This document shows, one piece after another, positions 17,756-26,062 of a stretch of DNA of 64,000 nucleotides. A program made the translations under genes and the position numbers. Below the pieces are notes generated by a model. The model ran no database searches, was not told where the DNA came from, and was given only the letters and a program-made list of their open reading frames with translations. Origin of the DNA: GAS188 sp044445965 (GTDB lineage: Bacteria; Pseudomonadota; Alphaproteobacteria; Rhizobiales; Beijerinckiaceae); the NCBI GenBank assembly GCA_044445965.1, contig JBIOEJ010000002.1:1-64000 (forward strand). The letters run 5' to 3'. Positions within the stretch are counted from its first letter, which is position 1. Each line of letters opens with the position of its first letter.

Positions 17756-18655
17756 TCAGGCGCGAGCCGCAATCGCTGGTCCTGCCTGCAGCTCCGCGAA
17801 ACAGGCATTGGCCCGATCGTAGCCGCGCAAGCGCGCGCTCACCGCCTTCTCGGCCGGCGCCTCCTCGTCGATGTCGATCTGCCACCAGCCAGGGCGATGC
17901 GAGCGAGACGGGTGCGCCGAGGCGGAGGGCGCCCCGATCACCGGGATCGGGGCGCTGGGTCCAGGCAGCGAGGCCAGCGAGGCGCGGTGATTATGGCCAT
18001 GCAGCACCGCCTCGCAACCCCGTCGGGCGAGCGTCGCCCGCAACCGCGCCCCGTCGGTCAGGTGCCGCAGGCGTCCCGCGCCCCGCTCATGGGGGGGATG
18101 ATGAATGAGGATGATGCGGATGGCGCGCTCCGTGGCGAGGTTCGCGAGCAGTGCGTCGAGGCGCTCGATCTGCGGCGCGCCGAGCCGCCCGGCGGCAACG
18201 AAGAAGGGCGTCGGCACGCCCGTCGATAGACCGATCAGCGCTACGCGGCCCCGGCGCTTGAGAAAGGGGAAGCTGGGTTGGGCTTCGCCATCGCTACGCA
18301 TCCAGGGTCCGATCGCCGGGGTCAGCGCTTCCGCCGAACCCGCGACATAGACGTCATGGTTGCCGGGGATGGCCGTCACCTTTTCCGGCGTGCCCAAGCT
18401 TTCGAGGAAGCGCCGCGTCGTCGCGAATTCGGAGGCGAGGCCGATATTGGCGAAATCGCCGGTCACAGCGATGTGATCCGGGTGCTGCGCCTTCACGTCC
18501 GCGATCAGCGCCGCGAGGACCGCCATGTCCTGCTTATCGCGGCGCCGGAGCCGCCAATTGGCGTAACCGGTCAACCTCTTGCCGATGAGCTCGCGCAGGC
18601 GCACCGCCGGCAACGGCCCGAGATGCGGATCGGAGAGATGCGCCAAACGAAACAT
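17756..18655 (-). CDS. Calcineurin-like metallophosphoesterase
   Basis: The 299-residue protein has the metallophosphoesterase metal-binding motifs in order: LSDPHLG near residue 7, TGDFANIG, the catalytic GNHDV, LIHHPP, and LHGHNH toward the C-terminus. Such enzymes hydrolyse phosphomonoesters or diesters, including cyclic nucleotides or lipid intermediates. The substrate here is unknown. It has no signal peptide and lies between an ABC receptor gene and an FMN reductase gene on the same strand with modest gaps, so there is no clear operon partner. Confidence 0.88.
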   Translation of the reverse strand: MFRLAHLSDPHLGPLPAVRLRELIGKRLTGYANWRLRRRDKQDMAVLAALIADVKAQHPDHIAVTGDFANIGLASEFATTRRFLESLGTPEKVTAIPGNHDVYVAGSAEALTPAIGPWMRSDGEAQPSFPFLKRRGRVALIGLSTGVPTPFFVAAGRLGAPQIERLDALLANLATERAIRIILIHHPPHERGAGRLRHLTDGARLRATLARRGCEAVLHGHNHRASLASLPGPSAPIPVIGAPSASAHPSRSHRPGWWQIDIDEEAPAEKAVSARLRGYDRANACFAELQAGPAIAARA

Positions 18656-18682
18656 GGAAGACCGCGGCGATGACCGGCGATG

Positions 18683-19246
18683 TCAGCTTTTCAGCCTCAG
18701 CGTCCAATCCCGCAAAGCTACGAGCATGTCGGCGATGAAGCCTCGCGTGGGCTGGTCGGTGAGGTTGCCGCTCGCATCGAATCTGGTCTGCGCTGCCGGG
18801 ATCATCACCTCGGGTTTGTTGATCGGATGCATGTCGAGAAAGACGCAGACCTGGCGCAAGTGATATTGCGCGCGCGCCGTTCCGAACATACCCATGCTGG
18901 CCCCCATCATGGCGACCGGCTTTGTGGCGAAGGGTTGGTCAGGCGGGCGCGACGCCCAATCGATGGCGTTCTTGAGCACGCCGGGGATCGAATAGTTATA
19001 CTCCGGCGTCGCGAAGAGCAGGGCGTCGGCGGCGGCGATCTCTTGCCGGAAGGTCTCGACGGAGGGTGGGAAGCCCTTTGCGCGCACATCCTCGTTGTAA
19101 AGGGGGATTGCCGAAATATCGGCGACCTTGATCGACAGGCCGTCGGGCGCGAGCTTGATCGCCGTCTGCAAGGCCGCCTTGTTGAAGGACCCGTGGCGCA
19201 GGCTTCCGCAGACGCCGAGAACTTGGATATGTGGGGCCTGCGCCAT
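18683..19246 (-). CDS. NAD(P)H-dependent FMN reductase family protein
   Basis: The 187-residue flavodoxin-like protein has the FMN phosphate loop GSLRHGSFNKAAL near residue 15, the ATPEYNYSIPGVLKNAIDW motif characteristic of the NADPH-dependent FMN reductase/ChrR-like family, and GASMGMFGTARAQ. These enzymes reduce flavins, quinones or metals such as chromate. The ATG at 19246 is preceded by GGAAG at a good distance. It ends 27 bp before the phosphoesterase start, so the two may be cotranscribed. Confidence 0.9.
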   Translation of the reverse strand: MAQAPHIQVLGVCGSLRHGSFNKAALQTAIKLAPDGLSIKVADISAIPLYNEDVRAKGFPPSVETFRQEIAAADALLFATPEYNYSIPGVLKNAIDWASRPPDQPFATKPVAMMGASMGMFGTARAQYHLRQVCVFLDMHPINKPEVMIPAAQTRFDASGNLTDQPTRGFIADMLVALRDWTLRLKS

Positions 19247-19370
19247 GCCGTCTTCCTTTCCGCACGCGGTTCCTTAGTCGCGAGGATCATACCTTGGACG
19301 AAGTGCCGCGCCAGAGGTTACCAGCACGCCAAGGGTCGATGACGTTCACTTGATTGCGAGACGAGGTCAA

Positions 19371-19994
19371 ATGCCAGCCATCGAAACGGTCGTTTTTGAC
19401 GTCGGCAACGTGCTGCTCGATTGGAATCCGCGCCATCTCTATCGCAAACTGTTCGCCGACGAGGAGCGCATGGAGTGGTTTCTCGCCAATATCTGCACCT
19501 CCGCCTGGAATCTCGAGCAGGATCGCGGCCGTTCCTTCGCCGAGGCGGTCGCCGAGCTGACCAGCCGCCACCCGGAATGGACGCGCGAGATTCGCGCGTT
19601 CGACGATCGCTGGGCCGAAACCGTGGCCGGCGAGATTGCCGGCAGCGTCGAGCTTTTGTCGCGGCTCAAGGTTAACGGCGTTCCGATCTACGCGATCACC
19701 AATTTCTCGCGCGAGAAATTTGCCGAAGCCCTGTCCCGCTTCGCCTTCTTGCGGGATTTCGAAGGTGTCGTCGTATCGGGCGATGAAGGTCTCCTGAAGC
19801 CGGACGCCGCCATCTATCGGCTGTTTCTGGCGCGCTACGGCAAGCAGGCGTCGCGCTGCCTTTTCATCGACGATTCGGCGCGCAATGTGGAGGGCGCGCG
19901 CCGGGTCGGCATGCAGGCGCTGCGGTTCCTCGGGCCGGCCGAGCTGGCGCGCGACCTTGCGAGCTTCGGAATGCTCGAAGGGCCCCGCGCTTGA
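19371..19994 (+). CDS. HAD-superfamily hydrolase (subfamily IA)
   Basis: The 207-residue protein has HAD motif I VVFDVGNVLLDWN, motif II AITNFS, motif III Lys in LLKPDAAIYR and motif IV FIDDSARNVEGAR. Substrates may be sugar phosphates, nucleotides or small haloacids, with no way to decide here. The ATG at 19371 follows GAGG and is preferred to a TTG at 19350. It is about 58 bp upstream of hisB, so it may be read with the histidine genes, although a link to that pathway is only positional. Confidence 0.9.
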   Translation: MPAIETVVFDVGNVLLDWNPRHLYRKLFADEERMEWFLANICTSAWNLEQDRGRSFAEAVAELTSRHPEWTREIRAFDDRWAETVAGEIAGSVELLSRLKVNGVPIYAITNFSREKFAEALSRFAFLRDFEGVVVSGDEGLLKPDAAIYRLFLARYGKQASRCLFIDDSARNVEGARRVGMQALRFLGPAELARDLASFGMLEGPRA

Positions 19995-20052
19995 TCGCCA
20001 TGGGGCGGGACGGCTAAGAGAGCCCGCCAAGAGCCCAATCGGGATCGCCCAT

Positions 20053-20640
20053 ATGCGCCGCGCCAAAGTCAACCGCTCGACCTTCGAAACCAAGGTCGAG
20101 GTCGAGATCGGTCTCGACGGCTCCGGCCGCGCCGAGATCCATACGGGCGTCGGCTTTCTCGACCATATGCTGGAGCTCTTCGCCCGCCATGCGCTCTTCG
20201 ACCTCGAGGTGAAGGCGAAGGGCGATACGCATATCGACGACCACCACACGGTCGAGGATGTCGGCATTGCCATGGGCGAAGCCTTCCTCGAGGCGCTCGG
20301 CGACAAGAAGGGCCTCAACCGCTACGGGGATGTGCGTCTGCCGATGGACGAAGCGCTGGCGCTCATCGCCGCCGATGTCTCGGGGCGGCCGTTCCTGGTC
20401 TTCGAGGCGTCTTTCGCCACCCCGAAGATCGGCAGCTTCGACACCGAGCTCGTGCGCGAATGGTTTCAGGCCTTCGTAGTCAATGCGCGGATCACCCTGC
20501 ATGCGCAGGTGACGCGCGGCGCCAACAGCCATCACATCGCCGAGGCTCTCTTCAAGGGCTTGGCGCGCGCCTTGCGCCACGCCGTCGCCATCGACCCGCG
20601 CGAGGCTGGCCGCGTTCCATCCACCAAGGGCGCGCTCTGA
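20053..20640 (+). CDS. hisB: Imidazoleglycerol-phosphate dehydratase
   Basis: HisB dehydrates imidazole glycerol phosphate to imidazole acetol phosphate in histidine synthesis. The start at 20053 (MRRAKVNRSTFETKV) gives 195 residues, the normal monofunctional length. Both metal-binding motifs are visible: DDHHTVEDVG and GANSHHIAEALFKG. It heads a tight rightward run hisB-DUF2628-hisH-hisA-(DUF29 fragment)-hisF-hisE, typical of Hyphomicrobiales, with overlaps or short gaps suggesting one transcript. Confidence 0.95.
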   Translation: MRRAKVNRSTFETKVEVEIGLDGSGRAEIHTGVGFLDHMLELFARHALFDLEVKAKGDTHIDDHHTVEDVGIAMGEAFLEALGDKKGLNRYGDVRLPMDEALALIAADVSGRPFLVFEASFATPKIGSFDTELVREWFQAFVVNARITLHAQVTRGANSHHIAEALFKGLARALRHAVAIDPREAGRVPSTKGAL

Positions 20641-20651
20641 GGGGATCCGGC

Positions 20652-21146
20652 ATGCGGCTCTTTACGGTCCATCTGCCGCTCGCGCCGGCCTCCGGGAGGC
20701 CGATGCTCGACCGCGCCGTTTTCGTGCGCGAGGGCTTTTCGGTCGCGGCATTCCTGCTCAGCGTATTGTGGTGCCTGTGGCGCGGGCTCTGGATTCCAGC
20801 GCTCCTGATCCTCGTCGCGAGCGGCGCCTTGCTCGGGATCGGTCGCGCCCTCGATATCTCGCCCAGCGCGCAAATGCTGGCGGAGTTCGTGCTGGCGCTC
20901 CTGGTCGGCCTCGAAGCGTCGAATCTGTGGCGCTCCGGGCTCGGGCGCCAGGGATATGTCGATGCCGGGGTCGTGGCCGCCAGCGACCGGGCGGAAGCGG
21001 AAGAGATCTTCTTCGGTCGCACGGCCATGCCGATGCCGGAAGCGAGCGGACCGGCCCCGGATGGGTTGCCGCGCAGCCCGCCGAGCGGGCGCGGCCGCGC
21101 AGCTGATGATGTCGTCGGGCTGTTCCCAGAGTATCGCGGGCGATGA
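20652..21146 (+). CDS. DUF2628 domain membrane protein in the his operon
   Basis: The 164-residue protein begins MRLFTVHLPLAPASGRPMLD and has about three hydrophobic helices between residues 25 and 95, followed by a hydrophilic tail rich in Pro and Ser. It matches my memory of DUF2628 proteins found between hisB and hisH in related bacteria. Its function is unknown. It starts 11 bp after hisB and its last four bases (ATGA) overlap the hisH start, so it is firmly embedded in the operon. Confidence 0.82.
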   Translation: MRLFTVHLPLAPASGRPMLDRAVFVREGFSVAAFLLSVLWCLWRGLWIPALLILVASGALLGIGRALDISPSAQMLAEFVLALLVGLEASNLWRSGLGRQGYVDAGVVAASDRAEAEEIFFGRTAMPMPEASGPAPDGLPRSPPSGRGRAADDVVGLFPEYRGR

Positions 21147-21793
21147 CCGTCGTCATCGTCGATTACGGCTCGGGCAATCTGCATTCGGCACGCAAAGCCT
21201 TCGAGCGCGCCGCCGCCGAAGCGGGAGTTTCGACCCCGATCGAGGTGACCGCCGATCCCGATGCGGTGCGTTCGGCGGGTCGGGTCGTCCTGCCGGGCGT
21301 CGGTGCCTTCGCCGATTGCGCGCGCGGCTTGCGCGTCGTCGCCGGCATGACCGAGGCGCTCGGCGAGGCGGTTCGGAGGCGCGGAGCCCCTTTTCTCGGC
21401 ATTTGCGTCGGCATGCAGCTGATGGCCGAGCGCGGGCTCGAATACGAGGCCGTCGAGGGCCTCGGCTGGATCAAGGGCGATGTCGTCGTCATCGAGCCGC
21501 GGGATCCGTCGCTGAAGATCCCGCATATGGGTTGGAACACGCTGGAGCGGCGCCGGGATCACCCGCTTCTCGCCGGCATCCCGACGACGGAAGCGGGCTG
21601 GCACGCTTATTTCGTGCACTCCTTTCATCTCAAACCGGCAAATCCCGTCGATCTGGTCGCCGAGACCGACCATGGCGGAGCGGTCACCGCAATGGTGGCG
21701 CGCGACAACATGGCGGGCACGCAATTCCATCCCGAGAAGAGCCAGAAGCTCGGCCTCGCGCTCATCGCGAATTTCCTGCGCTGGCGGCCGTGA
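21143..21793 (+). CDS. hisH: Imidazole glycerol phosphate synthase, glutamine amidotransferase subunit
   Basis: HisH releases ammonia from glutamine and feeds it to HisF. The 216-residue protein has VIVDYGSGNLHS at the start, the nucleophile Cys in FLGICVGMQLMAE (near residue 88) and the catalytic His/Glu in GTQFHPEKSQ. It overlaps the DUF2628 gene by 4 bp and hisA by 4 bp (GTGA), indicating translational coupling across three genes. Confidence 0.96.
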   Translation: MTVVIVDYGSGNLHSARKAFERAAAEAGVSTPIEVTADPDAVRSAGRVVLPGVGAFADCARGLRVVAGMTEALGEAVRRRGAPFLGICVGMQLMAERGLEYEAVEGLGWIKGDVVVIEPRDPSLKIPHMGWNTLERRRDHPLLAGIPTTEAGWHAYFVHSFHLKPANPVDLVAETDHGGAVTAMVARDNMAGTQFHPEKSQKLGLALIANFLRWRP

Positions 21794-22548
21794 TCCTGTT
21801 CCCGGCGATCGATCTGAAGAATGGGCGCTGCGTGCGCCTGCGCCAAGGCGATATGGCGCGGGCAACGGTCTTCAACGACGATCCAGCCGCCCAGGCGGCG
21901 GATTTCGCGCGAATGGGCTTCGAGTGGCTCCACATCGTCGATCTCGACGGCGCCTTCGCCGGCCGTCCGGCGAATGGCGCGGCCGTCGAAGCGATCCTGC
22001 GCGAGGTCGAGCTGCCCATTCAGCTCGGAGGCGGCATTCGCGATCTCGCGACGGCGGAGGCCTGGCTCGCGCGCGGCGTGCGCCGCGTCATTCTCGGTAC
22101 GGCGGCGGTGCGCAATCCCGATTTCGTCAAGGCGGCCGCCAGGAAGTTCCCCGATCGGGTCGCGGTCGGCATCGATGCGCGCAATGGGCTCGTGGCCGTC
22201 GAGGGCTGGGCGCAAACCTCAGAGCTCGAAGCGGCGGCCTTGGCGCGGCGCTTCGCCGATAGCGGCATTTGCGCCGTCATCTATACCGATATCGCGCGCG
22301 ACGGCATGTTGTCCGGCCTCAACCTCGAGGCGACGCTCGCTTTCGCGCAGGCGGTCGATATTCCGGTGATCGCCTCAGGCGGTCTCGCCTCCATGGCGGA
22401 TATCGAGCGCCTTGCCGAACCTCGATGCTCGGCGCTCGCCGGCGCCATTGCGGGACGCGCGCTCTATGACGGTCGTATCGATGCCGCCAAGGCTCTGGCC
22501 AGGTTGCGAAGCAAGCGCGCGCCGGATCGGGCTACGGCCGAAAGCTGA
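21790..22548 (+). CDS. hisA: ProFAR isomerase (phosphoribosylformimino-AICAR ribotide isomerase)
   Basis: HisA converts ProFAR to PRFAR in histidine synthesis. The start is a GTG at 21790 overlapping the hisH stop; translation gives ILFPAIDLKNGRCVRL and 252 residues. The TIM-barrel phosphate loops QLGGGIRDL and VIASGGLASMADI are present, as is the Asp in YTDIARDGMLSG. A much longer in-frame upstream extension, antisense or out of frame to hisH, is not used. Confidence 0.95.
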   Translation: MILFPAIDLKNGRCVRLRQGDMARATVFNDDPAAQAADFARMGFEWLHIVDLDGAFAGRPANGAAVEAILREVELPIQLGGGIRDLATAEAWLARGVRRVILGTAAVRNPDFVKAAARKFPDRVAVGIDARNGLVAVEGWAQTSELEAAALARRFADSGICAVIYTDIARDGMLSGLNLEATLAFAQAVDIPVIASGGLASMADIERLAEPRCSALAGAIAGRALYDGRIDAAKALARLRSKRAPDRATAES

Positions 22549-22571
22549 CGCCGGCGGCGCCGATATGCTAT

Positions 22572-22844
22572 ATGGCTTGCATGGCCACGCCTATGATCAC
22601 ACCAGCCGCCGCGAAGCGCACGCAGAGCTGGGCGATCTCGATCACCGCGCAACGCAATCAGGCTGCGCGTATTCTTCGCCACGATGCAGGGCTGGCGAGC
22701 CGCATCGAGGAGGCGCGTCTTGATGCCTATGAGGATGCGCGGCTCGAAGCCGCGAGCGAAACCGGGCTGAAGCCCAGTGTGTTTCCGGTCGCGGTCCCTT
22801 ACACGCTCGACGAGACGATGACACGCGACTTCCCGCTGGACTGA
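22572..22844 (+). pseudogene. Truncated DUF29 family protein (C-terminal half only)
   Basis: The 90-residue frame contains a good match to the C-terminal half of DUF29 proteins: SWAISITAQRNQAARILRHD, then ARLDAYEDARLEAASETGL and VPYTLDETMTRDFPLD. Complete DUF29 proteins are about 140-150 residues. The N-terminal helical half is missing and hisA occupies the place where it would be. It sits between hisA and hisF, 23 bp after hisA. It may be a remnant or a shortened but expressed protein. Function of the family is unknown. Confidence 0.6.
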
Positions 22845-22870
22845 CGTCTCGGGGCGTGCGAACGGGCATC

Positions 22871-23644
22871 ATGCTGAAAACCCGTATCATTCCCTGCCTC
22901 GACGTGAAGGATGGGCGCGTCGTCAAAGGCGTGCGCTTCGTCGATCTCGTCGATGCGGGCGATCCGGTCGAGGCGGCGAAGGCCTATGACGCGGCCGGCG
23001 CCGACGAGATGTGCTTTCTCGACATCACCGCGAGCCATGAGGGGCGCCCCATCCTGCTCGATGTGGTGGCGCGCACCGCCGAGGCCTGCTTCATGCCGCT
23101 CACGGTGGGCGGCGGAGTGCGCCGCACCGAGGATATTCGCGCTTTGCTGCTCGCCGGGGCCGATAAGGTGTCGATCAACACGGCCGCCGTGAAGAACCGC
23201 GGCTTCGTGAAGGAGGCGGCGCAGAAATTCGGCGATCAGTGCATCACCATCGCCATCGATGCGAAGCGCGTCTCCCGCAATGGCGCCCAGCCGCGCTGGG
23301 AGATCTTCACGCATGGCGGGCGCGAGCCGACCGGCATCGACGCGATCGCCTTCGCCGAGGAGGTGGTGTCGCTCGGCGCGGGCGAAATCCTGCTCACTTC
23401 GATGGATCGCGACGGTTCGAAGGCCGGCTACGATATCGCGCTGACACGCGCCATAGCCGACCGCGTGCGCGTGCCGGTCGTGGCCTCCGGCGGCGTCGGC
23501 ACGCTCGAGCATCTGGTCGAAGGCGTGCGGGAGGGACATGCGAGCGCCGTGCTCGCCGCTTCCATCTTCCATTTCGGCGAATTCACCATCCGCGAGGCCA
23601 AGCAGCGCATGCACGAGGCCGGCATCGCGGTGAGGATGGATTGA
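22871..23644 (+). CDS. hisF: Imidazole glycerol phosphate synthase, cyclase subunit
   Basis: HisF uses ammonia from HisH to convert PRFAR to imidazole glycerol phosphate and AICAR. From the ATG at 22871 the protein is 257 residues, with the catalytic Asp in IIPCLDVKDGRVVKG and the second in LTSMDRDGSKAGYD, and phosphate loops VGGGVR and VVASGGVG. A GTG at 22856 would add five residues and is less likely. The stop overlaps the hisE start (TGATG). The AICAR it releases is a substrate of the downstream PurH enzyme. Confidence 0.97.
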   Translation: MLKTRIIPCLDVKDGRVVKGVRFVDLVDAGDPVEAAKAYDAAGADEMCFLDITASHEGRPILLDVVARTAEACFMPLTVGGGVRRTEDIRALLLAGADKVSINTAAVKNRGFVKEAAQKFGDQCITIAIDAKRVSRNGAQPRWEIFTHGGREPTGIDAIAFAEEVVSLGAGEILLTSMDRDGSKAGYDIALTRAIADRVRVPVVASGGVGTLEHLVEGVREGHASAVLAASIFHFGEFTIREAKQRMHEAGIAVRMD

Positions 23645-23970
23645 TGGTCCCGCCTTTCACGCTCGCCGATCTCGAACGCATCATCGCCGAGCGCGCAACG
23701 GCGAGCCCCGAAGATTCCTGGACCGCGAAGCTCCTGGCCAAAGGCCCGGCGCAGGCCGCCAAGAAGCTCGGTGAGGAGGCCGTCGAGACCGTCATTGCCG
23801 CAATCTTGAACGACAAACAGGCCTTGATCGGCGAGAGCGCCGATCTTCTCTATCATCTGTTGGTTGTATTTCGCGCCCGCGGCGTTTCGGTGCAGGATGT
23901 GCTCGACGAATTGCAGCGCCGCGGCGCTCGATCCGGGCTTGCCGAGAAGGCGGCGCGCGGCAACGGATGA
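23644..23970 (+). CDS. hisE: Phosphoribosyl-ATP pyrophosphatase
   Basis: HisE hydrolyses PR-ATP to PR-AMP, the second histidine step. The 108-residue protein starts at the ATG overlapping the hisF stop. It has the alpha-helical pyrophosphatase motifs KLGEEAVETVIAA and ESADLLYHLLV, whose Glu/Asp residues bind magnesium. It ends the his run. A palindromic repeat and coaA follow. Confidence 0.95.
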   Translation: MVPPFTLADLERIIAERATASPEDSWTAKLLAKGPAQAAKKLGEEAVETVIAAILNDKQALIGESADLLYHLLVVFRARGVSVQDVLDELQRRGARSGLAEKAARGNG

Positions 23971-24031
23971 CCCGCCTCGGGAGGGGAGGCTGGGCAAGGT
24001 AGCGGGTCGGCGCGATCTCGGTGATCGCGCC

Positions 24032-24136
24032 CTAGAGTGTGATGGCTTCGAACGGGATCGCTGTTGGCAGTCTAACTTTTTGTTTGAGCATGATCTTTTC
24101 GGAAAATCGGTTTCCACTTTTCCAGATCATGCCCTA
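24032..24136. repeat. Intergenic palindromic repeat, copy 2 (upstream of coaA)
   Basis: This is a second copy of the element at 7660-7760. It begins CTAGAGT and ends GCCCTAGG. The core palindrome runs from GCATGATC (24088) to GATCATGC (24132), with nearly the same inner arms (TTTTCGGAAAATCGG and CACTTTTCCAGATC). It ends 16 bp before the coaA start, so both copies lie immediately before a start codon in the same orientation. Confidence 0.78.
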
Positions 24137-24152
24137 GGAGCAGGGATATCGC

Positions 24153-25118
24153 ATGGACGAGCCGGTCGGCGGGTTTTCGACGGGAGGCGTTTCGCCCTAT
24201 CGCGTCTTCACGCGCGACGAGTGGGCGAAGCTGCGCGCCGATACGCCGCTGACGCTCAGCCTCGACGACCTCGTCAAGCTGCAATCCCTGAACGACCCGA
24301 TCTCGCTCGAGGAGGTGGCGGCGATCTATCTGCCGCTCTCGCGGCTGCTTTCGCTCTATGTCGCCGCGACCCAAGGGCTGTTCAAGGCGACACAGCGCTT
24401 CCTCATGGCCGAGGACGGCAAGATGCCTTACGTCATCGGCCTCGCGGGATCGGTCTCGGTCGGCAAATCGACGACGGCGCGCGTCCTCACGGCCCTGTTG
24501 TCGCGCTGGCCGAACACGCCCAAGGTGCAGCTCGTCACCACGGACGGCTTCCTGTTGCCGAATGCCGAGCTGAGCGCCCGCGGCATCATGAACAAGAAGG
24601 GCTTTCCGGAAAGCTACGACACGCCTGCGCTCCTGCGCTTCCTCAGCGACGTCAAGGCCGGTAAGCGCAAGGTGCGCGCTCCCGTCTATTCGCACCTCGT
24701 CTACGACGTCATGCCCGGCGAGGAGACGCTGGTCGATCGCCCCGACATACTGATCCTCGAAGGCCTCAACGTGCTCGAACCGGTGCGTCTGCCGAAAGAC
24801 GGTTCGGCCATCCCCTTCGTCTCCGACTTCTTCGATTTCTCGATCTATCTCGACGCCGATGAAGGCAATTTGCGCCGCTGGTATGTCGAGCGCTTCATGC
24901 GGCTGCGCGAGACGGCGTTCCGCGATCCGCGCTCCTTCTTCAGGCGCTTCGCCGAGCTCAGTGAGGCGAAGGCCAATGAGACGGCGGAGGACCTCTGGCG
25001 CGGCATCAACCTTCCCAATCTGCGTGACAATATCCTGCCGACCCGCCAGCGCGCCGATCTCATCTTGCGCAAGGGCGCGGAGCATCAGATCGTCGAGGTG
25101 GCGCTGCGGCGGCTCTGA
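24153..25118 (+). CDS. coaA: Pantothenate kinase, type I
   Basis: CoaA phosphorylates pantothenate, the first and usually rate-controlling step of coenzyme A synthesis, and is feedback-inhibited by CoA in this family. The 321-residue protein has the P-loop GSVSVGKSTT (near residue 97), TTDGFLLPN, the YSHLVYDV region and LILEGLNVL. Length and motifs match type I enzymes. It commonly follows hisE in related genomes. The palindromic repeat ends just upstream. Confidence 0.95.
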   Translation: MDEPVGGFSTGGVSPYRVFTRDEWAKLRADTPLTLSLDDLVKLQSLNDPISLEEVAAIYLPLSRLLSLYVAATQGLFKATQRFLMAEDGKMPYVIGLAGSVSVGKSTTARVLTALLSRWPNTPKVQLVTTDGFLLPNAELSARGIMNKKGFPESYDTPALLRFLSDVKAGKRKVRAPVYSHLVYDVMPGEETLVDRPDILILEGLNVLEPVRLPKDGSAIPFVSDFFDFSIYLDADEGNLRRWYVERFMRLRETAFRDPRSFFRRFAELSEAKANETAEDLWRGINLPNLRDNILPTRQRADLILRKGAEHQIVEVALRRL

Positions 25119-25187
25119 TCTGGAGCCCATGTCCGGAGATGGATCGCCGCACGACGCAATCTGCCTCTTGGCGCCCGATCAGGAAAC

Positions 25188-25209
25188 CGTGGCCCATCCG
25201 TGGCCCATC
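25188..25209. repeat. Short tandem duplication (2 x 11 bp)
   Basis: The 11-mer CGTGGCCCATC occurs twice in direct succession between coaA and the cut-off signal-peptide frame, close to the edge of the caspase module. It may be replication slippage. No function is suggested. Confidence 0.6.
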
Positions 25210-25253
25210 CGTCGCACAGTGGCGTCGCCCGGCCGGGACGATATGTCGGCCTC

Positions 25254-25378
25254 ATGCGGGCGCATTGGATCATCGCGGGTCTCGTCCTGGTGCTGGCGGG
25301 CGCCATGGGCGGATTTCCCGCCTTCGCGCGGCGGCCGGCGATCGCGCCGCTCGACCCGGTTTGCGCGTGCGAAGCCGA
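25254..25378 (+). pseudogene. 5' fragment of a secreted-protein gene, cut at the edge of the caspase module
   Basis: From an ATG at 25254 the frame encodes a good signal peptide (MRAHWIIAGLVLVLAGAMGG, then FPAFA), a plausible cleavage site and about 17 mature residues including two Cys (VCACEADY). It then runs into the antisense strand of the TPR gene. That gene's stop (25381-25379) marks the break. I see no Shine-Dalgarno sequence. This looks like the start of a secreted protein whose remainder was lost when the module arrived. It could also be a chance hydrophobic frame. Confidence 0.4.
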
Positions 25379-26062
25379 CTACAGAAACGCTATCCCCGCC
25401 TCGACGACAGATGCCTTGTCGTCTTGCTTTTCGACGAGCGAACGGTGCAAGCTCCGCAGGACGTCGCGCGAGGATTTGATCGAGGCCGCGTCGCTAAGCT
25501 CGACGAAGCGGCGATAGGCGTCGCGCGAGGCTTCGAGATCGCCCAAGAGTAGCGTAGCTTGGCCGAGATCGGCCCACGCCCAGCGGTCCAGCCGGCGCGA
25601 TGCGGTGCTCGGATCGAAGATTTGCCCTTCGAGCATCTTGATCGCGGCCCGCAAAGCTCCGCTCTGCGAGCTTGCGTCGCGCAAGCCGGCCTCGATTGGC
25701 GCTACGATGGCGTTCACGGTGTTGTAAGAGCTAGCGACGTGGAAGCGCGCATCGAGCTCGTAGACGCGACCTTGCTCGAAGCACTCGATCGCCTCGTCGA
25801 CCTTGCCGCTGCGACGATAATTGCCCCCGAGCATGCCGAAGCAATCGGCAAGGTGCCAGGCGATTTTGCGGTCGGTCTCGTCAAGTTCGCCTGCGGCAGG
25901 GAGCCCTTGCCTCCAGCCGGAGGTGAGATCGATCGCCTCGCGAAGCGCGTCAATCGCGCCCGCGTAATCGGCATCGTCGCGGGCAAGCTTGGCCTCGTTC
26001 TTGAGGATCTCGACCTCGGTGATCAACTCGGCACCGAGATACTGCTGTCGTTCAGCGTTCAA
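25379..26062 (-). CDS. TPR-repeat protein, third gene of the caspase operon
   Basis: The chosen start is a TTG at 26062 that overlaps the TGA stop of the caspase gene, with AAGGA nine bases before it. This gives 227 residues (MNAERQQYLGAELITEVEIL...). The helical pairs look like tetratricopeptide repeats: DADYAGAIDALREAIDL, SGKVDEAIECFEQGRVYEL, and WAWADLGQATLLLGDLEASR with DAYRRF. The SSYNTVNAI and WAWADLGQATLL stretches remind me of the TPR block of ASK-type MAP3K proteins (DUF4071), but that is from memory. A TPR partner would fit a sensor or scaffold for the caspase. A longer in-frame start at 26257 lies deep inside the caspase gene and is less likely. Confidence 0.75.
   Translation of the reverse strand: MNAERQQYLGAELITEVEILKNEAKLARDDADYAGAIDALREAIDLTSGWRQGLPAAGELDETDRKIAWHLADCFGMLGGNYRRSGKVDEAIECFEQGRVYELDARFHVASSYNTVNAIVAPIEAGLRDASSQSGALRAAIKMLEGQIFDPSTASRRLDRWAWADLGQATLLLGDLEASRDAYRRFVELSDAASIKSSRDVLRSLHRSLVEKQDDKASVVEAGIAFL

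Noticed and set aside
25188..25209. Tandem 11-bp copies considered as a CRISPR-like or attachment-site repeat
   Set aside because: Only two adjacent copies with no spacer, and no matching copy found at the other edge of the caspase module.
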